64,000 nt of DNA, taken from positions 868,001-932,000 of the forward strand of contig NZ_AP029612.1 in NCBI RefSeq assembly GCF_040362915.1, written 5' to 3'. The position numbers and the translations under genes were made by a program. The stretch comes from Sediminibacterium sp. KACHI17. GTDB lineage: Bacteria; Bacteroidota; Bacteroidia; Chitinophagales; Chitinophagaceae. Numbering within the stretch: position 1 is the stretch's first letter; the number at the start of each line of letters is the position of its first letter. Shown piece after piece: positions 1 to 7,654 of the stretch. The notes beneath the pieces were generated by a model. The model searched no databases, was not told the DNA's origin, and worked only from the letters and a program-made list of their open reading frames with translations.

Positions 1-1265
1 AAACTTTCATACAATGCCAATCCATCTTTGTAATTGCTGGTATTGGCCAAAGTGCTCACTAATAATTCGCGCGCTTCCTGTAACATGGTGGAAGCAGGAT
101 ATGCCGAAGTAAATGACTGAAACCCTTTCAGCGCAGCATCCATGTAGCCCATATCATAAGAAAGCTTGGCGTAATTGAAGAGAGAAAATTCTTTTTGTAA
201 GGCATTACTGTTATTGTCCGCACAAAATTGAAAAGCATTTCTTGCATTTTGCTTATCGTTTGTTTTCAGGTAGGCATCTGCCAATAAGTACATACTGTTC
301 TGTGCCAAGGAATCTTCTCCTCCACCCAACTGTTTTAATCCTTCAATGGCTTTTGTCCAGTTCTTGGCTTCATAATAACAATACGCCAACTCGTACATGT
401 CTTCTCTTCTGACTTTAGGTGTACCCGCTACGTATTTTTCAATATATGGGAGCGCTTTTGCATACTGACGCTTTTCGAAATACAAATGACCAACCAACTG
501 TCTCAGTTGCAGATCATAATATTGTCCGCCTTTATTCAAAGCTGCTTCTCCATATTCAAGCGCTTTATTTCTTTCTCCTTTGAAATAATAGATCTCGGTC
601 AGATAAAAAGGAATGACATTTTGATAATCCTTCGATTGTTCTGCAATTTGAAAACTCACAATGGCATCATCATACTTTTTATCATTGAACGCGATAAATG
701 CATAGTAGTAATTGGCATCGATATAATTAGGGTCCTGAGGGATCTGACGTATGGCATTGAATAAAGGCCTGGCTTTATCGAACTGTAACATGGTGAAATA
801 GCCGTATGCCTGATGAAATTTCATATCAGCGATCTCACGGTTACTCAAATTGGCGATATTGGCTTTTTCATAGCAGGCAACAGCCTCAGGTAACATCTTT
901 CTGCGATAATAATATTCCCCTAAATGAAAACGCATCATTTGAACATGAGGCACATCATTCTCCAGTTCAACAAAATCAACCGCCATGGGAGCAGCAGTAG
1001 AATCATTGAGCTTCAATCCACATAGAATATAGTAATAGCGAGCCTCTAACTGTACTGTAAAAGACAAATTGGTGGTTGCGGCACCATGACTATATATTTT
1101 TTTGAACACAGGATATGCCAATCCGTATTGGTCATTTTGAAATAACTCCTTTGCCTGTTTGAATTCAGCATCCGGATCCTGTAACTGTTGGCTAAGCTGT
1201 GCATTCACTTGGGTACTAACCGCAAAACCTGCGGCAAGCAAGCATATAGAAAAGAATTTGTTCAT
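1..1265 (-). CDS. Secreted tetratricopeptide-repeat protein (3' end outside window)
   Basis: The reading frame is open from an ATG at 1265 to the left edge, so about 421 N-terminal codons are present and the C-terminus is missing. Residues 1-22 form a signal peptide (MNKFF start, hydrophobic core, cut near VNAQ), so the product is exported to the periplasm or outer membrane. The rest is a run of helical TPR-like repeats rich in paired Tyr and Ala/Gly positions, such as LGEYYYRR, ACYEKANIANLS, FDKARPLF and YAKALPYIEKYV. TPR arrays are protein-protein scaffolds; in Bacteroidota such long secreted TPR proteins are often linked to gliding or envelope complexes, but nothing here fixes a partner. 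It is divergent from the thioesterase at 1427 and shares its intergenic promoter region. Certain as a TPR protein, unknown in exact role. Confidence 0.85.
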   Translation of the reverse strand, partial: MNKFFSICLLAAGFAVSTQVNAQLSQQLQDPDAEFKQAKELFQNDQYGLAYPVFKKIYSHGAATTNLSFTVQLEARYYYILCGLKLNDSTAAPMAVDFVELENDVPHVQMMRFHLGEYYYRRKMLPEAVACYEKANIANLSNREIADMKFHQAYGYFTMLQFDKARPLFNAIRQIPQDPNYIDANYYYAFIAFNDKKYDDAIVSFQIAEQSKDYQNVIPFYLTEIYYFKGERNKALEYGEAALNKGGQYYDLQLRQLVGHLYFEKRQYAKALPYIEKYVAGTPKVRREDMYELAYCYYEAKNWTKAIEGLKQLGGGEDSLAQNSMYLLADAYLKTNDKQNARNAFQFCADNNSNALQKEFSLFNYAKLSYDMGYMDAALKGFQSFTSAYPASTMLQEARELLVSTLANTSNYKDGLALYES

Positions 1266-1374
1266 AATATTCGGTCTGCTTGGTAACAAAGATTTTTGTT
1301 TCTTTCTTAATGAAAAGCGAAAACCCTGTTTTAAAGGTAGTATTAGCGTTTTGTAAGGAAAGACTTAACATGCA

Positions 1375-1407
1375 TTTGTGGAAAAACAGATAGAGGGTGT
1401 AAGTTTG
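1375..1407 (+). promoter_or_regulatory. Bacteroidetes-type promoter for the thioesterase gene
   Basis: TTTG at 1375-1378 and a perfect TAnnTTTG box (TAAGTTTG) at 1400-1407 are separated by 21 nt, fitting the known Bacteroidota sigma-A pattern (-33 TTG/TTTG, -7 TAnnTTTG). The box lies 19 nt before the ATG at 1427, implying a very short leader. Confidence 0.5.
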
Positions 1408-1426
1408 TCAACAAATCAGGATAACT

Positions 1427-1840
1427 ATGTACACGCATGTGACAAACTTAAGAGTGAGGTATGCAGAAACGGATCAGATGGATATTGTGTACTATGGCAA
1501 CTATGCACAATACTTTGAGGTAGGTAGAACAGAATGTATCCGTGAATTGGGTTTTACTTATAAAACGATGGAAGAAATGGGCATTCGCATGCCGGTAGTA
1601 GAAATGGAAGTTCGTTACTTACGTCCTGCACATTATGATGACCTCATCACGATCAAAACGATCTTAAAAGAACTCCCGACAGACCATAGCATTTCGTTTT
1701 ACAATGAAGTATACAATGAGAAAGGAAAACTTCTGACGACAGGTAAGGTAACCTTGTTCTTCATTGATAGTGCGACAGGAAAAAGGGCTTCCATGCCGGA
1801 AACCCTTCGAGAAAAATTATTACCTTATTTTATGAATTAA
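1427..1840 (+). CDS. Acyl-CoA thioesterase, YbgC/FadM 4HBT hotdog family
   Basis: A 137-residue protein, the usual length of single-domain hotdog thioesterases that hydrolyse acyl-CoA to free acid and CoA in the cytoplasm. The N-terminal signature RYAETDQMDIVYYGNYAQYF (residues 11-30) contains the family catalytic Asp (TDQMDIVYYGNY) followed by the helix FEVGRTECIRELG. The central strand ITIKTILKELPT and the terminal TTGKVTLFFID are typical of YbgC. The start ATG lies 19 nt after a good promoter. Its stop overlaps the stop of the convergent DUF6526 gene within TTAA. The substrate (short-chain, aromatic or lipid-derived CoA) cannot be read from sequence. Confidence 0.9.
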   Translation: MYTHVTNLRVRYAETDQMDIVYYGNYAQYFEVGRTECIRELGFTYKTMEEMGIRMPVVEMEVRYLRPAHYDDLITIKTILKELPTDHSISFYNEVYNEKGKLLTTGKVTLFFIDSATGKRASMPETLREKLLPYFMN

Positions 1841-2265
1841 ACCCTGCTATAATCTGGTCGCCAATGTTTTATTGAAGCTTTGATCTCTTTGCTTCCCATC
1901 TTTTCGTTCGCAGCTTTTGCTGCCAGTGCCGGAAATTCTTCATCTGAAGCAAAACGCAGTGCAATGATCTGTCTTAACCTTAATTCTTTGGGCAGGGGCT
2001 TTCCCGTTAAGATAAAGTGGCGAAACTGTTCTTCAGCACGAATCGCCCGATCCTGGGCTTTCAATGCAAAAGCGCGGACATACCAAAAAACCAATACAAG
2101 TATCACGGCGATCAAACAGATCAAAGAGGCTGAATAGAGATTACTATCACTTGCATCTTTAAGATTGTAAAATGACCCGATCAGTAGACTGAATATGGCC
2201 GGAGCGGTCACATAATGCCATAATGGTACATAACGTGTGTGGTTGGTAAAGCTTTGTTGACTCAT
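1837..2265 (-). CDS. DUF6526 family membrane protein
   Basis: A 142-residue protein of a family conserved in Bacteroidota (DUF6526 by recognition). An N-terminal hydrophilic stretch is followed by two transmembrane helices (about residues 19-33 and 44-63, LYSASLICLIAVILVLVFWY), then a charged cytoplasmic-looking segment with FRHFILTGKPLPKELRLRQIIALRFASDEEFPAL. The conserved feature is this arginine-rich LRLRQIIALRFASD block and the closing IKASIKHWRPDYSRV. No enzymatic motif is visible. The gene is convergent with the thioesterase (4-nt overlap of stops) and is followed upstream by dacB on the same strand with a 51-nt gap. The function is unknown. Confidence 0.75.
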   Translation of the reverse strand: MSQQSFTNHTRYVPLWHYVTAPAIFSLLIGSFYNLKDASDSNLYSASLICLIAVILVLVFWYVRAFALKAQDRAIRAEEQFRHFILTGKPLPKELRLRQIIALRFASDEEFPALAAKAANEKMGSKEIKASIKHWRPDYSRV

Positions 2266-2316
2266 ATAGCTGTTTTTCTTTTTGATATTATCTCAATATC
2301 GAATGCATGAAATAGA

Positions 2317-3705
2317 TCATTTCAATTCATCCAATACCAAAAACATTTTTTTTACGATCTCGTTCGCAGAGCCATCATAATTATTTACAATGATGGCAAC
2401 CGTGTATGTAACACCATCACTGGAAGTATGATATCCTGCGAATCCTTTTGACCCGCCAATGGTTCCGCTCTTCAATTTCATTTTATTATACTCGGGGAAC
2501 GCAGACAGATACTGCGTAAACCAAGGTCTTGAACGGGCATACTGCAACACTTTCACCAACGATCCGGTGGTCACACGATTTTGTGGCGACAGTCCACTCC
2601 CATCGATCATACGCATCGACGCGGGCTCGATACCTTTATTTTTCCAGAACTCCTTCATGATCTCCAATCCATCTTCTGTTACGCCCTTGCCATTTTTTTC
2701 AAAAGCCAATGTTTTCACCAATGTTTCTCCATACAGGTTTACACTTTTACGCATGAACCAATAATTGATGCTGTCAAGCACAGGCGAATATTGTACATGG
2801 ATGGGCAGGATCACCGTTTTACCGGATTGTTCTCTAACACCGGGTTGTTTAGCGGAGCCATTTGTTAATGCGGCTGCAAGCGTGTAACCCAGTTCCATAG
2901 CAGGATTCGTCATAGAACCTGAAATAGTAAATGCTTTTTGGGCTGGCGGGATGGTTCCGCGAATAAAAACGCGATCATTATACGGGGCAGAGAAAATATA
3001 GGCATTATCACCACTTCCTTTTTTGCCTGCCTTGAGTTCATTGGTAAAGAACATATTGTGTAATACAGGAATCGTTTTGGAGATCATGACCTGATCACCA
3101 GGATTTTGCCCTGATTTCAATACAAGATCATATTGATTTTCTCTCCAGTTAAGTCCGTATGAACCGGCTCCGTAATAATTCCCCATATCATCCCAAGGCC
3201 AGCCGCCGGGTACAGATGCTGTCTCCCACTGATCGGCATGTACAAAAATTTGTCCCTCTATTTTTTTGATGTTTAGATCGCGGATCTTTTTGCGCCATTC
3301 TTGAATGATCATTGTATCGCTGGTGCCGGCATATCTCCAGCTACCCAATGTCGGATCCCCATATCCTGTGATATGTAGGTTGCCTGTTAATTTTCCATCA
3401 CGGATCACACCACTATACCCAAGCTCGGTTTTGTATCGATAATCAATGCCTAATAGATCCAAGGCTGTGGCACTGGTCACCAGTTTCTGACAACTCGCCG
3501 GGGCGAGTCCGACATTTCCATTGTATTCAAATAGCGTAGTTCCGGATTCGCTGTTCACAACCGTCATCCCCACTGTAGCATAACGCATCTGGGGATCATT
3601 GAGCAATTGTTGAAAAGCCTTATTCAACCTTTCTTTCACAGGCTGGGCTGCCAAAGAATTCATCAAACCCAAGAAACAAATACACGAGTAAACAAGTCTT
3701 CTCAT
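2317..3705 (-). CDS. dacB: D-alanyl-D-alanine carboxypeptidase/endopeptidase (PBP4, family S13)
   Basis: A 462-residue exported protein, matching the family length. Residues 1-20 are a signal peptide ending LAAQ. The penicillin-binding motifs of S13 peptidases are all visible: SxxK as SCQK (Ser71, Lys74), the DGSGLSPQNR block that carries the SxN motif, and a KSGT triad at 412-415. The long insertion between the first two motifs (residues ~95-330) is characteristic of PBP4. The enzyme cleaves D-Ala-D-Ala ends and cross-bridges of periplasmic peptidoglycan during remodelling. It is divergent from cinA, with only 42 nt between the start codons. The call is confident; the balance of carboxypeptidase and endopeptidase activity is not determinable here. 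Confidence 0.92.
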   Translation of the reverse strand: MRRLVYSCICFLGLMNSLAAQPVKERLNKAFQQLLNDPQMRYATVGMTVVNSESGTTLFEYNGNVGLAPASCQKLVTSATALDLLGIDYRYKTELGYSGVIRDGKLTGNLHITGYGDPTLGSWRYAGTSDTMIIQEWRKKIRDLNIKKIEGQIFVHADQWETASVPGGWPWDDMGNYYGAGSYGLNWRENQYDLVLKSGQNPGDQVMISKTIPVLHNMFFTNELKAGKKGSGDNAYIFSAPYNDRVFIRGTIPPAQKAFTISGSMTNPAMELGYTLAAALTNGSAKQPGVREQSGKTVILPIHVQYSPVLDSINYWFMRKSVNLYGETLVKTLAFEKNGKGVTEDGLEIMKEFWKNKGIEPASMRMIDGSGLSPQNRVTTGSLVKVLQYARSRPWFTQYLSAFPEYNKMKLKSGTIGGSKGFAGYHTSSDGVTYTVAIIVNNYDGSANEIVKKMFLVLDELK

Positions 3706-3747
3706 AAATGCGTTTTAACTTGCATTAAAATTAAGCGTCTGTAAAGT

Positions 3748-5004
3748 ATGGAAAAAGTTTTTGCCTCGATCATTACGATCGGTGATGAATTGTTGATCGG
3801 TCAGGTTATTGACACCAACAGCGCATGGATTGCACAGGAATTAAACAAAGCGGGCATTTTAGTTAAAAATCGGGTTGCCGTTGGAGATGTATGGGATGAT
3901 ATTTGGAATGCATTGGATACAGAAAGTAAAAAAGCATCGATAGTATTGATCACTGGCGGACTAGGTCCTACAGCAGATGATATTACCAAACCGCTATTGT
4001 GTCAATATTTTGGCGGCAAGATGATCATGGATGAAGCTACACTGGCACATGTGACCGATATTTTTGAAAGGATATTGAAGCGACCAATGATCGAACGCAA
4101 CAGAAAGCAAGCGGAAGTACCGGATGTATGTAAGGTTTTGAAAAATGAGCGAGGTACCGCACCTGGAATGTTGTTTGAAAAAGATGGGGTGATCTTTATC
4201 GCAATGCCGGGTGTACCGCATGAGATGAAATGGATCATGACCGCACATGTCATTCCTCTGATCGAAAAAAGATTCAGCACAGGTTTTATCAGACATCGGA
4301 CATTATTAACAGCCGGTATCGGGGAATCATTTTTGGCTGAAATGATACAGGATATCGAAACTGCTTTACCAAGTCATATCAAACTCGCCTATCTACCGAA
4401 TTATGGCATGGTAAGATTGCGACTGAGTGGTACAGGAACAGATGCGAGTGTGTTACAAAAGGAGATCGATATTTATTTTCAACAACTACTGCAACGCACT
4501 GAAAAATATTTAGTTACGGATGACGACATTCCGATGGAACTGGTTGTTGGAAAATTACTGAAAGAACGAAAACAAACGATGACAACCGCCGAAAGTTGTA
4601 CGGGTGGATATATTGCTCATCTCATCACTAAACATGATGGCTCTTCTGCTTACTATCAGGGAAGCATTATCAGTTATGCCAATGAAATAAAAGAGCGTTT
4701 ATTGTCTGTGCCACATGAAGTATTAGAGACCCAAGGAGCCGTGAGTGAAGAGACCGTAAAAGTGATGGCAGAAACAGCTCGTGCAACCATGCAAACAGAT
4801 TATGCGCTTGCAGTCAGCGGTATCATGGGACCTCGCGGCGGAACAGAACAAAAACCGGTAGGAATGGTATGGGTAGCTGCGGCATCGGCTGAAAAAACAG
4901 TCACGCAACTTTTTCAATTTCGATTTGACCGATCCAGAAATACAGAATTGACCGCTATTAATGCATTGAATTTGTTAAGGCAACTCATTCTTGGAAAACT
5001 GTAA
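3748..5004 (+). CDS. cinA: CinA: competence/damage-inducible protein with nicotinamide-nucleotide amidase domain
   Basis: A 418-residue two-domain protein of standard full length. The N-terminal MoCF-biosynthesis-like domain (residues ~5-170) shows ITIGDELLIGQVIDTNSAWI and the ITGGLGPTADD loop. The C-terminal CinA domain (residues ~265-415) shows the amidase signature TTAESCTGGYIAHLIT, then SIISYANEIKERLL and ALAVSGIMGPRGGTEQKPVG. The C-terminal domain deamidates NMN in the pyridine nucleotide salvage cycle; the N-terminal domain of full-length CinA acts as an ADP-ribose pyrophosphatase in characterised homologues. The start is 42 nt from the divergent dacB start. Confidence 0.95.
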   Translation: MEKVFASIITIGDELLIGQVIDTNSAWIAQELNKAGILVKNRVAVGDVWDDIWNALDTESKKASIVLITGGLGPTADDITKPLLCQYFGGKMIMDEATLAHVTDIFERILKRPMIERNRKQAEVPDVCKVLKNERGTAPGMLFEKDGVIFIAMPGVPHEMKWIMTAHVIPLIEKRFSTGFIRHRTLLTAGIGESFLAEMIQDIETALPSHIKLAYLPNYGMVRLRLSGTGTDASVLQKEIDIYFQQLLQRTEKYLVTDDDIPMELVVGKLLKERKQTMTTAESCTGGYIAHLITKHDGSSAYYQGSIISYANEIKERLLSVPHEVLETQGAVSEETVKVMAETARATMQTDYALAVSGIMGPRGGTEQKPVGMVWVAAASAEKTVTQLFQFRFDRSRNTELTAINALNLLRQLILGKL

Positions 5005-5108
5005 GTTTCGCTGAAAAGCCTATGGATATTGGGTTAGAAAATACTGTGTATAAAGAAGCCACAGATTTTTCGATTTTCAGCCTTAAATTGTCTATTTTCT
5101 CACTAATA

Positions 5109-5140
5109 TTGCCCCCTGAAAACAAACAGGCGTAAGTTTT
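5109..5140 (+). promoter_or_regulatory. Candidate promoter of the E2 gene
   Basis: TTG at 5109-5111 and TAAGTTTT at 5133-5140 (one mismatch to TAnnTTTG) are spaced by 21 nt. This leaves a leader of roughly 70 nt before the ATG at 5215, in which nothing else structured was noticed. Confidence 0.3.
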
Positions 5141-5214
5141 ACGGGGAGATACCATGGAGAGATTGTTAAGGGTTTTCTGATTTTTCGATCATTATTTTAA
5201 ACACTACGAACTGT

Positions 5215-6693
5215 ATGGCAATTGCTGAACTGGTGATGCCCAAATTGGGCGAAAGTATCATGGAAGCCACCATTCTGAAATGGAATAAAAAGGTGGGTGA
5301 TCATGTGAAACAGGATGAAACCGTATTGGATATCGCCACAGATAAGGTTGACAGTGAAGTACCTTCCACTGCGGAAGGCGTGATAACTGAAATTTTATTT
5401 AATGTAAATGATGTAGTGCCTATCGGTACGGTCATTGCCAGAATTAATACTGCGGCTAATGGATCAGCTGTTGTTGTTCCTGAAGCAGCTCCTCCCGCAA
5501 AAGAGGAAGTAATTGTTGAACAGGTTAGTGTTGCAAAAGAAGAAGTCGCTCCTCAACCCATCGCTACTCCGGTTGAAGCTCCGATTGAAGAACCTATTCC
5601 TTTTGTACCTGCAGCTGTCACCACAGAATTATTAGATAAGCCTGCGGTTAATCGCTTCTATTCTCCATTGGTATTGAATATTGCGAATAGTGAAGGCATT
5701 AGCCTGAGTGAATTGGAAAGAATTCCCGGTACAGGTATCGATGGAAGGGTTAGCAAGAAAGATATTCTACAATATGTAGCCAATAAGAAGTCGGGGATTA
5801 GCACTAAAGAAGTTACCCCTACTGCCCCCGTTGCTCCTGTTCAGGCTTCACCACGATTTGAAACGAGTGCTAAACCAACTGCTTCAGCATCTCCTGTTTC
5901 TGAAGTCAAAACGATTACTGTTGGTACCCCATCCGGTAAACTAAGTGATCCTGCAGCCGTTGTTGTGAATGGCAATACAGAGATCATCGAAATGGACAGA
6001 ATGCGTAAACTGATCGCCAAGCACATGGTTGACAGTAAGCATACCAGTCCACACGTAACCAGCTTTGCAGAAGCAGATGTAACTCATATGGTGCAGTGGC
6101 GCGAAAGAGTGAAGCATGAGTTTGAGAAGAGAGAAGGTACCAAGCTTACATTCACACCCATGTTCATTGAGTGTATTGCTCGTGTGATTGAAAGATATCC
6201 ATTGATCAATTGTTCAGTGGATGGAGACAAGATCATTGTTAGAAAAGATATCAATATTGGTATGGCCACTGCCCTACCTTCCGGTAACCTGATCGTTCCG
6301 GTCATCAAAGGTGCCAATCAGCTAAACATTGTAGGCTTAAGTAAAGCAGTAAATGGATTGGCTGATGCAGCAAGAAACAATAAACTCAAACCTGATGATA
6401 CCACCGGTGGTACTTTTACATTGACCAATGTAGGTACTTTCGGAAGTCTGATGGGAACCCCTATTATTTCACAACCACAGGTAGCTATCCTGGCCGTAGG
6501 TGCGATCAAAAAGCGCCCAATGGTCATAGAAACCAAAGAAGGCGACACAATTGGTATCCGACACATGATGTATCTCTCTTTAAGCTATGATCATCGCATC
6601 GTAGATGGCAGTATCGGTGCCAGCTTCCTCACAGAAGTTGCCAAAGAGTTCGAAAAGTGGGATCCAGAACGTCAGTGGTTTCAATATTTGTAG
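5215..6693 (+). CDS. 2-oxo acid dehydrogenase E2 component (dihydrolipoyl acyltransferase)
   Basis: A 492-residue protein with the complete E2 architecture. An N-terminal lipoyl domain (residues ~1-80) has the lipoylation lysine at K44 in DIATDKVDSEV. A Pro/Ala/Val-rich flexible linker follows, then a peripheral subunit-binding domain (~148-190; FYSPLVLNIA, GTGIDGRVSKKDIL), a second linker, and a catalytic acyltransferase domain (~255-492) ending with the HxxxDG motif (H460, D464 in SYDHRIVDGSI). It transfers the acyl group from E1 to CoA in a pyruvate, branched-chain or 2-oxoglutarate dehydrogenase complex. No E1 or E3 gene is next to it, so the substrate is open; the single lipoyl domain and sequence style suit a branched-chain or pyruvate type. 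A palindromic spacer begins at its stop codon. Confidence 0.92.
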   Translation: MAIAELVMPKLGESIMEATILKWNKKVGDHVKQDETVLDIATDKVDSEVPSTAEGVITEILFNVNDVVPIGTVIARINTAANGSAVVVPEAAPPAKEEVIVEQVSVAKEEVAPQPIATPVEAPIEEPIPFVPAAVTTELLDKPAVNRFYSPLVLNIANSEGISLSELERIPGTGIDGRVSKKDILQYVANKKSGISTKEVTPTAPVAPVQASPRFETSAKPTASASPVSEVKTITVGTPSGKLSDPAAVVVNGNTEIIEMDRMRKLIAKHMVDSKHTSPHVTSFAEADVTHMVQWRERVKHEFEKREGTKLTFTPMFIECIARVIERYPLINCSVDGDKIIVRKDINIGMATALPSGNLIVPVIKGANQLNIVGLSKAVNGLADAARNNKLKPDDTTGGTFTLTNVGTFGSLMGTPIISQPQVAILAVGAIKKRPMVIETKEGDTIGIRHMMYLSLSYDHRIVDGSIGASFLTEVAKEFEKWDPERQWFQYL

Positions 6694-6748
6694 ACCATAG
6701 TCCATAGACCATGGTCCATGGACTATGGACTATGGACCATGGTCTATT
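6691..6748. repeat. Palindromic CCATAG/CCATGG word repeat
   Basis: Starting at the stop codon of the E2 gene, the spacer is built of six- to seven-base words (GACCATA, GTCCATA, GGACTAT, GGTCTAT) arranged so that its reverse complement nearly matches itself over 56 nt. It can fold into a long imperfect hairpin and may terminate the E2 transcript, although it is not followed by a T run. Confidence 0.7.
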
Positions 6749-6836
6749 AACCACCTTCATTTTCACATCCTGTTAATAAACAACTCATACAAATCTGTTT
6801 TTGAATCAGTAAATTCAGAAAACAAAACGGATCAGT

Positions 6837-7556
6837 ATGAAGACCTTATCTCAAACATGGTTTGCGGATGGTTATATTGATTTTGAATTAAAAAAATATA
6901 CCCTCCTCGCCTATTTACAGGAAATCAATCGCTACTTCTGTCAGAACAAATTGTATCCGCAGTTGGCGGACATTATTTTCCATTATAACAATCTGATCGC
7001 ATTCAAAGAGAACAAACAATACTTACAGGAACAGTTTCCCAAAAGATTGACCGGTTTACAGATCGAAAAATTACAGCTCTTGTATGAATCCATGGTCGAA
7101 GATGATGAACTGATGCAGGAACTGGAAGAGATCATCAACTATGCTTCTTCCAACATGAAGAAAACCATTACCAGTGGAACAGAGATCTATGAATTCGTGG
7201 AAAATAAATTAACCATCGAGCCGATCGGTTTGATCCCATTGGATCATAATGAAGGCTATTTTCTTTTATGTGAAGGGGCTTGCAGAAATACATGGGTATA
7301 TCAATACCGTCTCAGCATCTTCGAAAAACACGATGAAAAATATAGAAGTATCAAAACAGAATTTGTAGATGTTTGGCAGAGAAGTATTGTAAACTCTTAT
7401 CAAAATATCAAAGCTGAGCTGATCAGGAACAGATCCGATCTCCCCAACCCTGCCGTATACTCTGTAGAAACAGAATTAACACTGCCTTTGGAAGAAACAT
7501 TATTACCCATCGCCAAAAGAAGCTTGGTGAGATATATTTCTACGCAGATGACTTAA
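6837..7556 (+). CDS. Conserved hypothetical protein, 239 aa, function unknown
   Basis: I do not recognise a named family. The protein has no signal peptide or membrane segment, so it is probably cytoplasmic. The N-terminal half (residues ~10-115) is mainly helical and acidic (IEKLQLLYESMVEDDELMQE, a possible coiled coil). The second half looks alpha/beta, with the segment LIPLDHNEGYFLLCEGA followed by WVYQYRLSIFEKHDEKYRSI. It stands alone between the E2 palindrome and a strong bidirectional terminator at 7587, so it is probably monocistronic. Clean codon use and a coherent fold support a real gene. Confidence 0.7.
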   Translation: MKTLSQTWFADGYIDFELKKYTLLAYLQEINRYFCQNKLYPQLADIIFHYNNLIAFKENKQYLQEQFPKRLTGLQIEKLQLLYESMVEDDELMQELEEIINYASSNMKKTITSGTEIYEFVENKLTIEPIGLIPLDHNEGYFLLCEGACRNTWVYQYRLSIFEKHDEKYRSIKTEFVDVWQRSIVNSYQNIKAELIRNRSDLPNPAVYSVETELTLPLEETLLPIAKRSLVRYISTQMT

Positions 7557-7586
7557 GTTGTCAGATGAAAGGAATGAAAATAAAAT

Positions 7587-7620
7587 GGCGAACACCATAA
7601 ACAGTGTTCGCCGCTTTATT
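7587..7620. terminator. Bidirectional intrinsic terminator
   Basis: A perfect 9-bp stem (7587-7595 with 7604-7612, GGCGAACAC/GTGTTCGCC) with an 8-nt loop is flanked by an A-rich left side and GCTTTATTTT on the right. It lies between the convergent ends of the 239-aa gene and the S9 peptidase gene and can serve both. Confidence 0.8.
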
Positions 7621-7654
7621 TTCAACGATGTCAAATCAGAGATCTGACATTCTC

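Noticed and set aside
5020-5130. A 37-codon open frame between cinA and the E2 gene
   Set aside because: No signal peptide, RBS or recognisable motif, and it overlaps the candidate promoter; treated as noncoding.
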